Notes under the pieces: generated by a model | What the model was told of the DNA's origin: nothing | The model's database searches: none | What the model saw: the letters and a program-made list of their open reading frames with translations, nothing else | Assembly: GCF_963576615.1 (NCBI RefSeq) | Contig: NC_088717.1 | Coordinates: 39,510,302-39,574,301 of the forward strand | Length of the DNA: 64,000 nucleotides | Reading direction: 5' to 3' | Origin: Watersipora subatra | Taxonomy: Eukaryota; Bryozoa; Gymnolaemata; Cheilostomatida; Watersiporidae | Position numbers and translations under genes: made by a program | Shown here: positions 35,001 through 45,210 of the stretch, in pieces | How positions within the stretch are numbered: position 1 is the stretch's first letter | Layout of the letters: each line of letters opens with the position of its first letter

Positions 35001-38000
35001 CGAGTTAACCATGTGTTCGAGCTATCCGTGGGCGAGTTATCCATGTTTGACTGTAGTTTGAACAATAGCGTAGCTTATTGCTAAGCCTAAAATAACTTAA
35101 TAATCTTCTATAGTACAGTTTAGATTTTAGTGTAGACTACTATAGTTATCCTTATGTAGCTCTATTTGTTGTATATTTCTAGACAGTGGTGTACCAGCTC
35201 TCTCAGCTACAACCCTGGTAAGGGTTCATCTTACTGACATCAATGATAATCGACCAGTCTTCAGTCAGCTGACTTACCTTTTTGAGGTCGAAGAGTCAGC
35301 ACCAGGTGGCACTATTGGTCGGGTGTTTGCTAGTGATGCCGATGAGAGGGGAGCCGCATCTATCACGTACAGTCTTAGTGAAGAGAGTGAACTATTTGAT
35401 GTGGAGATAAACTCGGGAGTTGTTCTATCTCTTCAGTCATTAGACAGAGAAACAGCTGATGAATACAAAGTAAGTAGGAATTAAGTGCTGCATATGGGTA
35501 AAGGTCTGACCACACTAGACGATTATATGGCATGCGTCATGAGAAGGGCGGAGATATCGCTGGCGTGTGCCTAAGCACACTTGAGCGGTTCACCAGCAAA
35601 CGATATAGTGGGCACTCTCACAAACTGCCAATAAAATTCCGTATCATTAGTTTCTTCGGAATTGTTAATAAATTTAGGTAAGTCAATATAGCGCCGTCTA
35701 GGCAACGACATAAACAACTTCCACTTTTGTTATTAGGCCTATCTCACTTTCACGGATTGTACACTACAAAAACACATAAGAAAAAGTGATTCATTTATTT
35801 TAGCAGTGATATTTTATGATTTTGATATATAGTTTACTTTATAGTATTTTTTATATTTAATATATTAAATATTTACCATTCCCAAGATGGTCAACCTGCG
35901 GAACGATTGACTTCAAATGCTGGTTTTCAACTGGGTTTTTTAAAATTTTTCTGTGTTATGTCGTCCAGGACTGGGAGTGCTTTTATTAAATTTATGAACT
36001 ATCCAGTGTTCGTTCTGATGAGGTTTCAATCGTAACAAAATAGCAAAATGTTGCTGCTGTACGTTGATGAACATTAATAAGAAATAATTACCCGCTATAA
36101 AATTTCATTTTGGGAAAAACCGACCAATCGAAATGCGTCTCACTAGTGATAAAGTGGGATAAAGTGGTGATGAGAATGTTTAGCGATATCGCTCCGCATG
36201 AGCTCGCTGAGCGAGTTCTAGCACAGATAGGCGCCACGCAGCGCGATATCGCGCTAAATATCGCCTAGTGTGTTTTCACCTTCAGTGTTTGTCAGGAACA
36301 ACTAATTATGAATTTTGAGAACCAAAGAAGCTAGATTAATAAATCTTACTTTGTTTTTGTCTGTCTACGTTTCTTATTCGATTTTATACAAACTTCACAC
36401 TCATATGCTCCGCACCTTCCTCCGGGTCGCTAGCATATTTGGTTTCAAGGCTCTGTCTGGTTCTTAAGAACCAGCCTCCTCAACACCTACCTGCAGACTA
36501 TCTGCTTAAAAATACTACAACTCTTGGACATGTTTACTGCTTCTATTATTATAAATACTAAAGCGTAGGCACATAACTAGCTGTGATCATCTCAATCTGT
36601 TTTAGCTGACGGTGTTAGCCCAAGATTTAGGAAGGCCATCACTGACCTCTTCAGTGGGAGTTTGCATCCGAGTTTTAGACATCAATGACAACTCTCCATT
36701 TTTCACCACTCCTACTAACACAACATTCAACTTAACATATTCGAGCTCAACTGAGCAGCCTATCGGCGCATTGATTGCTTCTGATCTGGATTCGTCTGAT
36801 CATGGCAAGCTTCGCTATCAACTTATTGATGGTAAGTGGTAGTGTATAAAGCCTGGTTCCTATATAGGTCGCAAAGCACCGACGACAGCACCGCAGGCTA
36901 TTAGCGGTGAAATGGGAACCTACGCGCCGGGAACTGCCGGTAGTTGCCGCCGGCATCGCAATAGTTTAGCGCTGTTCAATTTTCGTCGCAGGCAAATTTG
37001 AATGTCGCAGGCAAAAAAGGCCGCCGGCAAAACCTTCCCGAAATGCACTGTACGGGTAAAGGTCACCATTATAGAAACGGCATGGCGAGCGAACATTTTA
37101 TTTGATTACGCTATTATGTTTAGCGATGCAGCTTATATGTGAACAGATGCCGCCGAGCCTAGCGTCGCAAACGTTTTGCTGCACAAGTTACTGCCGGAGT
37201 CTCGCAATCGATACGAGAACCAGGCTTTAGAGATCAAAATTCTGTAGACCGTATTTTGAATCAAATTTATACTATTAAAATTTTTCTTGCTGAGTTTACC
37301 ATATATATTTTCACATAACGGCTGATCTTGAAGAAATGCCCCATAATGAAACAACTTTGTATAAACTTTCGCCTTAGCTAACTCCCCTGTCCATAGCATA
37401 TTGTTCGAGCTAATAACAACAGCGTATATTGGGAAATGATATATTTTAGAGCGTGGTTGACGTTCTGCCGCTACTTACACAAAAAATAAAATACAAACAA
37501 AGATGTTTGTAGTTTCTTTTCGTAGTTGGTGGTTTCGTTTTAGTTTCTAAACATCAGTCATGCTTTAGTCAGACTATGACTAAAGCATGACTAATGTTAT
37601 ATGAAGTGACTGGTGATAGGTGATTGATAAAGTGAGATGGCATGTTGCAGAGTAAACGCAATGTATTTGGTTAAACATGAATATGTTACACTCGGTTTAA
37701 AACATCGTTTGTTTTAACTCTACATGATTATGTAGAATTAAAACAACTGATGAAGTTATAAAGGGAAGTCTTTCAGGCTTGACTTTATTTGGTGCTGTCT
37801 TAATTGTTCTGGCAGCGTGTTTGATCAGTGATATTGTCTTATCTGAGAACTGGTGTCATGTCTTTTGGCTAGATTCATGCGTGTATAAGCTAAAGCTAGC
37901 CCTTTGGTTTGATAAAATCTATTTTGCGTTTGAAAGTCATCTGATATTAAAGTATATACGCTATTAGTGTTTTTAATCTTCATGCTGATTAGGCATTTTA

Positions 38001-40436
38001 GGCATCGTATTCTCAAGAGTTGGTCTGAGAGTCATGATAACTCATTCGATTTGCTTAGGTAAATTTTTAGTTGGATGATTCTAATTAGAAAAGCATAAAT
38101 CTATAATAGGATTAATACAGATAATAAGTGTACCAATTTGCAGCATGAGACAGTAATTACCATTCCTTATTACATTTATCAACTCCAATTTTGAGACTTA
38201 CCTTAATTTATCGAGACTCTCATTGAGTTACTTTTGACAACCAATAGTAATGCATGAATTTTTTTAGTCGCTTAACTTCTGTACCTATTATTATACAATA
38301 TTCTTAAACTTGTTAAACTCTGTCAGGCTTGGTGCTTAGTCTAGAAGTGATTAAAAAAGAATCGCAATGGTCTATTCGAGCTGAAATATTCTTTGAAACT
38401 TACTTACAGAACATCAGAATGGATTATTCCAGCTTGACAAGGAATCTGGCGAAATATTTCTAACTAAGACTCTGCCACAGACCTCTATCAGCTCTTACCT
38501 GCTCACGGTAGTAGTTTATGACACAGCACAGCACTCTGATTCAATAGACATCATTGTACTAGTCACAGATGAGTCAAGTTCTACATCCTCTCATGTCCAG
38601 CCTCGACAAACCACAGACCTTCCCATCATCCTTGGTGCATCATTAGCTGCCACAGCGGCTGTCATTTTGTTTGGCTCTGTTGCTTATGTCAAAGTTCTAA
38701 AGCAGGTTGGTGAAACACGCTTATCCTCAGATATTTTTTCTATTTTATGCAATATGAAACACTGAAGTTAGCCGAGATCTTGTGTCGTTTAGTTTTTTAA
38801 ACTTTCCTTCCGATTTGTTATTTAATATAGTTTATTACAGCATTTATTTATTATAGTAATATTTACATATATATATCAAGCCATGGACTAATTTCCATCT
38901 CTTGTAGAAGCGGCAGGTGTCTTGCATCTATAATCGCGGAGAACCAGTACAGCCAAGGATGCACCGTAATGCTGAAAACAAAACTCACCCTTTTCCTCAG
39001 ATGCTTGATGGCTCAACTGTGTCATCAGCTGCTTCCTCTGGTCAGCACCAGCCACTTCACATAAAGTCTTCCCATAAGCCATACCAAAATGATCTCCGAG
39101 GTCCACCTACTCAGCTAAAAGTATGTATATATTGTCAATTTCTAGTAAGCTAGGATCTGCTTGACAACTACTAAACTCTTTAATAAGACCAAAGCGTAAT
39201 CGGTGGAGTGACCTTGAACTGCGATGCTTTAAGTGGCAGCGCGACAGGGCGATTTTAATGTGATCATTGTTAGATCACCCAGTTGCTACGATTTTCAAGA
39301 CGGTTTTGCATGCGGGGTTCATAGCACTAGTATTATTTACATTCCCCAAAACTCAAAATAGCTTCTAATTTGTAGCAATAATTGAGATATCTTGTTTGAA
39401 AGTTGAAGTATGTTCAGCGATGGTGGGAACCATCATTTCTGCATACAAAAGGGCAGTTTTGCTGCCTGAATTGTGTAGTACTGGCTAGTAGTTGGCGTCT
39501 GAGTCATTCATAAAAGTTTGTTTACTTTTTATCATTTATATGTTACTCGTGTTACTTACCTTGTGTGTATCTTTTTAAATGGCTTTATTTGAGAAAACAG
39601 CAAAGAACTTGGTACAATAAGAATGCGAATAAAAGAAACAGTTGGTACCTGTTTTAACATGACAACCAATCTGTTTAGCAAATTATAACCCTTAATCTTT
39701 TTGTAAAGTAACATATTAAAATCTAAAATTTGCCAATTCTTTTAAAAAATAACCTCTGCCCGCTTGTTGTACACGCTGAAATCATCTTTTACTTACTCTA
39801 AACTGTATTTAATAAAGCAGCCCAGGCTAAAAGAAGTACGCTTTCATTTTTATGACTAATTACTCACGAGCACCAGTCAAAATCATGTCATTATCAGGAA
39901 TGATTGGCAGCAATAGATTAGAGGAGAAAAACTTGTTCGCTACTTTGTGACAAATTTTAAAATTATATTCTGTCTTTGTACAATCGTATTGTGTTAGTTT
40001 ACTATTAGCCATATACCATTTAGCATTGGTTTAAACAATGATCATATAATATTGCAACTGATTGTAGAATCCATCCAACCCAGACAGTGGATGCGTATCT
40101 CTCAATATCTCACCTACTTCTAGTAGAAGTGTTGCTTCGTCTCCACAGAGTTACAAAAATCAAAATTCATTCAAAGTAGTCGCCAATCTTTCTACCTTCT
40201 CTCTTGACGAAGAACCCTCTAATGTAAATACAAGTTACAGCAGTTGTGCTGTCTTCAGTGTCGAAGATGCCGAAGTTGTTGATGACAGCAACTATCTTTT
40301 CCAAAAATGTTCGTATTGCTTAGCCAATTCCGATGTGAGCTGGTCTCATGATCACCAAGAAGATGACAGTGGAACAAGTGTACATGAAGATGTTGACCTC
40401 AGTGATCAAGGAGTGTCGGAATCCTCTCGCTCGTAA
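22848..40436 (+). CDS. Protocadherin-like protein A (14 coding exons, 994 aa)
   Basis: A single-pass cell-surface cadherin, presumably for calcium-dependent cell recognition. The exon lengths sum to 2985 bases in one open frame. The order is signal peptide 1-20; EC1 ~21-124 (ends DIDDN); EC2 to ~234 (DVNDN); EC3 to ~340 (DVNDH); EC4 to ~449 (DINDH); EC5 to ~554 (DINDN); EC6 to ~656 (DINDN); EC7 to ~758; membrane helix ~773-796; tail 797-994. DxD motifs are present in EC2-EC7 (DLD, DKD, DAD, DVD, DAD, DLD). LDRE-type motifs are intact in EC4 and EC6, altered in EC2 (LDCE), EC3 (LDYE) and EC5 (LDFE), and missing in EC7. Seven ECs match the delta-1 protocadherin count, but every EC is split by introns, unlike vertebrate clustered protocadherins with one large ectodomain exon. 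The tail ends with SNPDSGCVSL, VANLSTFSL and CAVFSVED, largely shared with gene B. Orthology to a named protocadherin cannot be decided. Confidence 0.92.
24324..24472 (+). repeat. tRNA-derived SINE, copy 3
   Basis: Head GGCGGCCAAGGAGTGTAGCC, B-box-like GAGTTCAATTCC, body with CTTCGAACAGACGGATGG, and tail TTATTATAGTAAA. It is preceded by a diverged satellite-like unit (CTTGGCAGTCCTGTGCACTG). It lies in intron 1 of gene A, less than 100 bp before exon 2. Confidence 0.75.
24565..24739 (+). CDS. Protocadherin A exon 2: rest of EC1
   Basis: Acceptor ATTGTAG, donor GTAAGT; completes codon 57 and ends in phase 0. Contains the EC1 core FNVSLRQGVV and TKTRIDRED, and an extra Cys pair (VCNQGVEEC) in the position where protocadherin EC1 domains often carry one. 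Same length (175 bases) as in gene B. Confidence 0.92.
26375..26543 (+). CDS. Protocadherin A exon 3: EC1-EC2 linker, EC2 first half
   Basis: Begins VIIEDIDDNLP, the calcium-binding linker with Asp in place of the usual Asn (DIDDN for DxNDN). It continues with TLTLLEGDD and AIDLDSQ, the DxD site of EC2. Donor GTAATT, phase 1. Same length as in B (169). Confidence 0.92.
26761..26899 (+). CDS. Protocadherin A exon 4: EC2 middle
   Basis: Acceptor TTTTTAG, donor GTAAGT, phase 2 at its end. It encodes the VSLTGYLDCE segment, where LDRE has become LDCE, and VNFAIEAFS. The most diverged EC exon relative to B, but its length is identical (139). Confidence 0.88.
27017..27110. repeat. Trinucleotide (GTA/AGT)n microsatellite
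   Basis: An imperfect run of GTA triplets with AAT and GTTA interruptions in intron 4 of gene A. Confidence 0.95.
27120..27475. other. GC-richer island in intron 4 of protocadherin A
   Basis: Base composition is visibly less AT-rich than the flanks, with several CpG, CATG and TGACG motifs. It carries a 68-residue open frame (27172-27378) with no splice acceptor in frame and no counterpart in gene B. It is probably an inserted element of unknown family; no terminal repeats were recognised. Confidence 0.4.
27625..27851 (+). CDS. Protocadherin A exon 5: EC2 end, EC3 first half
   Basis: Contains SDVNDNRPIF (EC2-EC3 linker), VAEDIPVGTVI and AVDKDVSEANNQVKYF, the standard EC3 start. Acceptor TTTTAG, donor GTGAGT, phase 1 at its end. 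Length 227, as in B. Confidence 0.95.
28536..28723 (+). CDS. Protocadherin A exon 6: EC3 end, EC4 start
   Basis: Starts TGEIAVRLQLDYEL across the junction, then VLAYDTGSPRLSS and EDVNDHAPYI (EC3-EC4 linker). Acceptor CTGCAG, donor GTTAGT, phase 0 at its end. Length 188, as in B. Confidence 0.95.
28926..29366. mobile_element. MITE family 2, copy 2
   Basis: Ends around TTTTTAGTAGATTTTATCAG and CTGATAAAATTTACTAC, inverted, with inner pairs CTATCATTTGTGATTG and ACAATCGTATATGATAG. Related to the copy at 9512. It lies in intron 6 of gene A. Confidence 0.8.
29608..29859 (+). CDS. Protocadherin A exon 7: EC4 body
   Basis: Encodes VEEHSDIGTFVAHITVTDADI through ADLDREGLAKCDVDIICTDNGSP, so almost all of EC4 with intact DxD and LDRE. 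The first 63 bases differ from gene B at one position. Phase 0 at both ends, length 252. Confidence 0.95.
30149..30552. mobile_element. MITE with TACCG(T/C)ACTTTTTGGACTAT ends
   Basis: The left end TACCGTACTTTTTTGACTAT is the imperfect reverse complement of the right end ATAGTCCAAAAAGTGCGGTA. Subterminal runs contain AAGCC(A/G)CA in both arms. Non-coding, in intron 7 of gene A. Confidence 0.8.
30707..30856 (+). CDS. Protocadherin A exon 8: EC4-EC5 linker, EC5 first half
   Basis: Encodes VEVIDINDHTPVFE, YSVYELPENTTVG and ATDVDSGDNARIT, the classic protocadherin EC start. Phase 0 at both ends, length 150. Confidence 0.95.
30968..31090 (-). repeat. Partial SINE, minus strand
   Basis: Starts with AATCTTTACTATAATGAGAG, the reverse complement of the tail of the SINE family at 12899, 17180 and 24324. 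The rest is diverged. Confidence 0.55.
31615..31738 (+). CDS. Protocadherin A exon 9: EC5 second part
   Basis: Encodes PFAVDPVTGVIQVAGPLDFE, with LDRE altered to LDFE. A 78-base stretch is identical to gene B, synonymous sites included. Acceptor TTTTACAG, donor GTAAGT, phase 1 at its end. Confidence 0.95.
32121..33787. mobile_element. 1.67-kb non-autonomous DNA transposon
   Basis: Terminal inverted repeats of about 38 bp: TGAAGACCACAATGGAAAAA at the left, its near-exact reverse complement ending GTTGTGGTCTTCA at the right. They are flanked by TATA on both sides, a possible target duplication in an AT-rich site. Inside, a Lys/Gln-rich open segment near 32490-32615 and one at 33122-33388 may be coding remnants; neither matches a transposase I know. 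In intron 9 of gene A. Confidence 0.8.
33920..35053 (+). mobile_element. pogo/Tc1-mariner-like MITE, copy 1, interrupted
   Basis: Begins CAGTCAAACATGGATAACTC and ends with the inverted GAGTTATCCATGTTTGACTG, with TA on both sides, as expected for Tc1/mariner-pogo insertions. Removing the nested element and one 3-bp duplication leaves 763 bp, against 764 bp for the copy at 55340. Confidence 0.88.
34211..34578 (+). mobile_element. PIF/Harbinger-like MITE nested in the pogo-like MITE
   Basis: Ends AGCCTGGTTCCCATATACG and its inverted form ATATGGGAACCAGGCT. It is flanked by direct TTA repeats (34208-34210 and 34579-34581). The uninterrupted copy at 55340-56103 has a single TTA there, which proves the insertion boundaries. 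A 3-bp TTA/TAA target is typical of PIF/Harbinger. GC-rich interior with CGCCGGC motifs. Confidence 0.85.
35183..35469 (+). CDS. Protocadherin A exon 10: EC5 end, EC6
   Basis: Encodes DSGVPALSATTLVRVHLTDI, then NDNRPVF (EC5-EC6 linker), VEESAPGGTIG, ASDADERG and SLDRETADEYK. Acceptor TTTCTAG, donor GTAAGT, phase 0 at its end. Length 287, as in B. Confidence 0.95.
35500..36282. mobile_element. ~780-bp MITE with CACACTAG ends
   Basis: The left end AAGGTCTGACCACACTAGAC is the imperfect reverse complement of the right end at 36260-36282 (TCGCCTAGTGTGTTTTCACC). Subterminal GATATCGC motifs occur near both ends. Fills most of intron 10 of gene A. Confidence 0.7.
36606..36831 (+). CDS. Protocadherin A exon 11: EC6 end, EC7 first half
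   Basis: Encodes LTVLAQDLGRPSLTSS, VLDINDNSPFF (EC6-EC7 linker) and ASDLDSSDHGKLRYQL. The usual acidic residue after the first EC7 strand is absent (YSSSTEQPIG). Acceptor TTTTAG, donor GTAAGT, phase 1 at its end, length 226. Confidence 0.95.
36850..37226 (-). mobile_element. PIF/Harbinger-like MITE, second copy
   Basis: Same ends (AGCCTGGTTCC and GAACCAGGCT) and interior as the element at 34211, but inverted. It lies 18 bp after the donor of exon 11. The flanks read TAA and TTA, so a direct target duplication is not intact. Confidence 0.8.
37551..37598. repeat. 22-bp-arm hairpin
   Basis: The arms at 37551-37572 and 37577-37598 are reverse complements with one mismatch (core CATGCTTTAGTCA), with a 4-bp loop, in intron 11 of gene A. 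Confidence 0.85.
38410..38705 (+). CDS. Protocadherin A exon 12: EC7 end and membrane helix
   Basis: Encodes GLFQLDKESGEIFL, VVVYDTAQHSDSIDIIVLVT (end of EC7), a Ser/Thr-rich stalk, then the hydrophobic helix LPIILGASLAATAAVILFGS and the basic stop KVLKQ. Donor GTTGGT, shared with gene B. Phase 0 at its end. Confidence 0.95.
38908..39120 (+). CDS. Protocadherin A exon 13: cytoplasmic, variable
   Basis: 71 residues of hydrophilic, His/Pro/Ser-rich sequence with one Cys, phase 0 at both ends. Only the first few residues (K-x-x-x-x-x-IYN) resemble gene B. Acceptor CTTGTAG, donor GTATGT. Confidence 0.88.
40068..40436 (+). CDS. Protocadherin A exon 14: C-terminal tail
   Basis: 122 residues plus TAA. 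Shares SNPDSGCVSL, VANLSTFSL and S-C-x-VFSV-x-D with gene B. It then extends about 40 residues further with an acidic Ser-rich end (HQEDDSGTSVHEDVDLSDQG). Confidence 0.92.
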   Translation, partial: NPSNPDSGCVSLNISPTSSRSVASSPQSYKNQNSFKVVANLSTFSLDEEPSNVNTSYSSCAVFSVEDAEVVDDSNYLFQKCSYCLANSDVSWSHDHQEDDSGTSVHEDVDLSDQGVSESSRS

Positions 40437-41550
40437 TACCCTTTTGTCTATGGAACGCAAGTTTCTATTTTTACTTTTATATGCAGCACTTTAGCTATTC
40501 CTTTTTCTATTTTATTCATTGAAGAGTTTGTCAGCTCTGGCTGGGTGCCAGCATTTTTTTATTAGGCATACCAAAATATAAAACTTTGAACTTTCATGAG
40601 CTTTGAATGTCTTCTGAACTCATCCGCAATTAATATCAAAGTTTTTAAGCAACATCACATCAAGTTTTTAAAAAAATTCGGCTTAGACACACAACTTTTA
40701 TAATCATATTAAACCGACCTTGCGCAAGAGAGAAGAAAAAGCTAAAGGAAATAAAAATGGAACGACTGTCAATAAAGACGATATATGAGTAACATTCCAT
40801 AATCAAAATGTTGACCCAAGAAGCTTACATCTGATGTGGAATCTACACTACTTATATTGGCACAAATACCTCACTGTATGCCTGCAATGTTCTTACGCCA
40901 AAAATAACATCACTTCTATGGTGAATTTGAATAAAAAAACTTCAACAACTGCTGAATTGGTCATAGATCACTAAGGGACAGCCATCAAGGACCATTTCCT
41001 GAGGAGGTAAATAGAAACACTTGATGGTTATTCCTCATGCTTCTGCAAGAATCTGATTTACTCACTTTACCCAGTAATCAACTCGCTAACAAATCGGTGC
41101 TGTGTCTGAGGCGGGCACGTCATCAAGTGTGGCCAAAAGTACCAAAGTATCTCTGATAAATATATGGATGAGAAGCAACAGTCTAGAACTAACAAGCCAC
41201 GGCGACTTGAGAAATATGAACAAATCATTACTACATAGAAGAGAAGATGACATAATGCATTGCTAAAGTAAAAATTGCCCAATATCGAGATGTTATATGC
41301 AATTGAGAGTTTTAAAGACTTTAGAAACATAATATAGCAGATAGTAAAGTTGTGTGCTTTGGAAGAGGCTGAAAGTTTTATATAAAGATGTGTCTTCAAA
41401 ATTGGAAGGCTGAATTTTTGTAGATACAATTTTATATGTTCTATAAAGTTATTTGATAAAAACTTATATTTGAAGTGTTGGCTGAGTTTGCAGCCAATTT
41501 GTAAATAAAACTCTAAATAATTATATTGTGTTTGTGTACGTGTTTGAGTA
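40437..41550 (+). other. Protocadherin A 3' untranslated region
   Basis: AT-rich non-coding sequence after the stop. Candidate poly(A) signals are AATAAA at 40771 and, more convincing, AATAAA at 41504, which is followed within 25-40 bases by a GT-rich stretch (TTGTGTTTGTGTACGTG). A long minus-strand open frame overlapping it is judged spurious. Confidence 0.5.
41504..41509 (+). terminator. Probable poly(A) signal of protocadherin A
   Basis: Canonical AATAAA with a downstream GT-rich element at about 41526-41546. The nearer AATAAA at 40771 could be used instead. Confidence 0.5.
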
Positions 41551-41769
41551 GAGAGTCTGTATCCAGTAATGGCTTGCGTAGTCATGTCATTGCGCCGTCA
41601 GTAGCTCTTGTAGTCATCAACCTGTTAAAACATTCTAACAAAGACATAGAAGTCAAATTAAAACATGAAGTGTGCTGTATATAGTATATATGACTATGGG
41701 ACAACTTCTCCATCTCTTGTATGCCTGATATTAAACAAGCACTCAACAAAATATATGAATTATAAGTTT

Positions 41770-41912
41770 TTACTATAATAAGAGCAACGTTTGTTCGTCA
41801 GTCCATAGCCACGCTAAAAGCATTAGGAAAAGATTGTGCCACAAGGGGATTGAACTCGAGCCCTCCATTTTACAGTCTAGCACCTAACCACTACACCCCT
41901 CAGCCACCTTGC
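41770..41912 (-). repeat. tRNA-derived SINE, copy 4, minus strand
   Basis: On the minus strand: GGTGGCTGAGGGGTGTAGTG head, GAGTTCAATCCCC B-box, body, and tail CTCTTATTATAGTAAAAA. The best-preserved tRNA-like head of the family in this window. Confidence 0.8.
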
Positions 41913-42082
41913 TATTTCACGGTATAAGCATTTAATGATTACTTATTGCGATCTCTGATGGTGCACGGGACTGCCAAGCTTACTAGGTCAGTATAATAAA
42001 ATGATTTCAAGCATTTTAGCCAAATCTGATGAAAACAAAAAAATTACACCAATCTCGACACAACTCGCTAAACAGCCTTTAA

Positions 42083-42372
42083 CTATATATATAAATCTCA
42101 GTTTGTCTGTCATCATTCGCGCGTCCAGTTATAGCGATAAATTTTTAGCTACGAAAAAACTGCTTTGTAGAGGATTTGAACTTGGAATCTCTAGGTTTGC
42201 AGATAAACAAGCCAACCCATTAGACTGGGTGTCCAACTGACTATGGCGATTAGTAATAGTGAGGATATTCATTATATTGGTTGAAATACTCGTAACGACG
42301 TTGAAATGAAGTAACGACGTTGTGTCACGCCTATTGATTACCAGCTGGCTTCACCGTTTTTATTATAGTAAA
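42083..42372. repeat. SINE-like repeat, second family, copy 2
   Basis: Starts TATAAATCTCAGTTTGTCTG, contains an inverted tRNA-like segment (GAGGATTTGAACTTGGAATC) and ends TTATTATAGTAAAGAC. Matches the copy at 20620. Confidence 0.65.
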
Positions 42373-45012
42373 GACTACTGAATGCTGGGCGTTGCACGGC
42401 AATAATGCAATGAAAGTAATGCACAGGACTACCAAGTGCACTAGGAAGTATAATTGGAGAGACGTCAATATTGTTTTTTTGTATTTCAGCAGCTCATCTT
42501 TCTATTGGTGTTGTCAAGACAAGCTGTTGTAATAATATATGTATTTGTCAATTTTAAACTAGCCGATTCATAATGAAGAGAAGGCTATCATATGGGGTTT
42601 TTACAAAGCTCTTATTATCGCGCTGTAATCTATGATTAGCGTTAATTAGCTGTAATCTATGATTACAGGTAGTGATAAATATTTTAATAGACTTTTTATT
42701 AGACTAGAATTTTTAATCAGACTCAGATTAAGGAACAAATTTTATCGTTGCTCCATCATACTCTGTCTAGGTCCCTACTACTTGAAAAGGCTATTGTGAA
42801 ATGTTCAGGCGGTATAATGAAAAATGACTTCTTTTTATATGAAGTCATCAACGTCTATCTCACTTGTCAATCGAAATAAAAATATGCTTGTAAGTATTCT
42901 AGTATAATATTTTACTCAACAAAATAAATTGATAGTTTAAATTGGACAGAATTACACTCGTCTTACACCCATTACAAGATGCACTTATTTTTCAGGACGC
43001 ACCTCGTTAAGGTTCTGCTGGAACTTAAAAGCATCCATCACTATTGTTGAAATATACGGACAGCTTATGAATAATGCTTGAATATGTAAAGCATTGCTAA
43101 CGCTCATATTCATGTTGAGTACCACTGATCATTGTGTTGTTAAAAGGAGTTCCCAAGTTATAGTTGGATTATCTTTGCATTATCTTTGCACTCACTGACA
43201 ATTTGAGGGTATCGTCTACACTTTTGTAGATGCGATAGATAAGATAACACATGATAACTTGGTTTAACAAACAGGACCCATATATTTGCCTGTAGGCAGC
43301 ATGTTATTTATTATGCTGAGTTTTCTATACCACTTTTTAGTATGTTTTTCTACAGATATCTATTCACGTTGCTTAATTTTAGTGAATCATTATAATTAAC
43401 TTTATTATAGAACACTATACAGTAGTATTGAAAATTTAGCCTCTTCATGCTTACAAACCCGGACATCTTGTTTTTACTCTTAAATTTTAAACCATATTTG
43501 ATTTAAACAAGTGTAACATGTACTTTTATGGCTACTTAACGCTAATTATTTCTAAAACGCCAACAAATATCATGTCATATATACTAGGCTAACAATCACA
43601 GATTCAATTGCAACTTGCACCAACTTTTATTCAATTTGAGTTGCACATTGTACTTTCAAAATCTATTTGTAATTCAAGATTTTTTATAATGTTTAACAAT
43701 AAAGGGCAGCAAATGTATAATTGTGGCAGTTTCAATAGTTTTCTGAAACTAACTGAATATCGTGTTTAAATTTATATATTTTATCAGTAAAGAAACGATT
43801 GTCAAAAACATAGAAAACAGTAAAATTTTATAAAAAATAATGCATTATGAATTTTTGCTAATAAGTTTGATATGACCAAAAATGTTTATTGAGATTCCAA
43901 CTGTGTTCGTTTGTATTGGAGTTTTTAGGGCAACTTAATTCTTTGAACGCTAAGTGACAGCAAGTAACAGGGCCATGTCTATGATGAGTCACGTTACTGC
44001 ACTCTGATGACATCTGAATTTAATTCTTTAATCTTAATACATAGGTAAATATGCATTACAGTTAACGATAATTATTGTTTACTTAAATAATATACCAGGT
44101 TCATTACTGCTAGTAGAAATCCAGTCTTGAGTAGATGTATTGTTTTAGTCAAGTCTAAATGGTTGGGACCAACCAGAATATTAACTAAGTCTAAATAATT
44201 GGGACCAGAATATTAACTAGCATGTTTACCTAGTTCCAATTTTATTACCTATCTGCACATCTAGCTTATATAACTCGTGAGCAAGAAATCTATTAGCTTA
44301 GCTACCTCTGTGTCATTCGATGTGATATTACTCTGTGCAGTATACAGAGAGGTTTAGGCGATAGAACCAGAGAGTCTTGTAGGATGGCAAAAAATATTGT
44401 CTAGTTATGTGACTTAAGCTTTATCATAATAGCAAAGCTATTATGATATGAATTTGGTGTAATTGAGGTATTTTTATTAACAGTCCTTTTTATCTCACAG
44501 GCTGCAATAAAAATGTATTAAAACTCAGAGTATGATTAATTGAGATAAATTGATGTCCTTATTCTCATGGCTTTTATAATCTAAATATTTTTTTGACACG
44601 CTTATTGTCATGGCAATCATAATTGAATACATTATCTAGTCATTACATATCCACTGCTAACCTGCCAGTTAGAGGTCATTTATATTTTAACAACAGTATT
44701 TTATGTCTGATACTTGCTATTGAAATAGTATTTCAAAGTGAAATACCATGTTTTTTAAATAAAAGATCAGAAAAGTTACTTTTTATGAAGTCATTTTTGT
44801 CTTATCAGACTAGTAACACTGGTTAACAAGGTATCTATTACATCGCAATGCGCGTGACAGAATCGCACTAGTTAGCTATTAGATATGGATGTTCATTTCA
44901 CTGTTTCTTATTCTTAGGGAACTTATTACTAGAGATAAACAATAATTGTGATAATTGGTCATTCCTTATCTTTTAATACGTTATATTACGTACATCGTAT
45001 TTTACTTTGGCA

Positions 45013-45210
45013 AGCAGCAATTAACATCTCAGTGTCAGACCATCCGCCATAATTGCTGGGCACCAATATCAAACTTAAGCAATTACGCAGTTAATCCACC
45101 ACAGACAATGAATGTGCCAAGGAAAGACAATTGAACCCGGCTCTGTTGTATAAAGATATATAAAGACATTGTTTACTTGATTGGGCATTCCTTCATGAGA
45201 CTCTCTAGGG
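45013..45210 (+). promoter_or_regulatory. Protocadherin B promoter and non-coding leader exon
   Basis: Counterpart of 22165-22358. It has the 48-bp ungapped element at 45086-45133, CCATAATTGC upstream, TATAAA at 45149 (a second at 45159), and a GGTGAGTTCTA donor at 45211. The distance from the 48-bp element to TATA is about 10 bp shorter than in A. The role is inferred from conservation and layout. Confidence 0.65.

Larger units (their letters stand above)
41551..45012. other. Spacer between protocadherins A and B
   Basis: Holds a minus-strand SINE (41770-41912) and a second-family SINE (42083-42372). From 42.4 to 45.0 kb it is AT-rich DNA with no exon, no terminal repeats and no array that I could recognise. 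Confidence 0.6.

Noticed and set aside
41067..41585. Minus-strand open frame of 172 residues
   Set aside because: It is antisense to the probable 3' untranslated region of protocadherin A, overlaps its best poly(A) signal, has low-complexity AT-driven composition (Leu/Ile/Phe/Tyr/Ser) and no recognisable domain.
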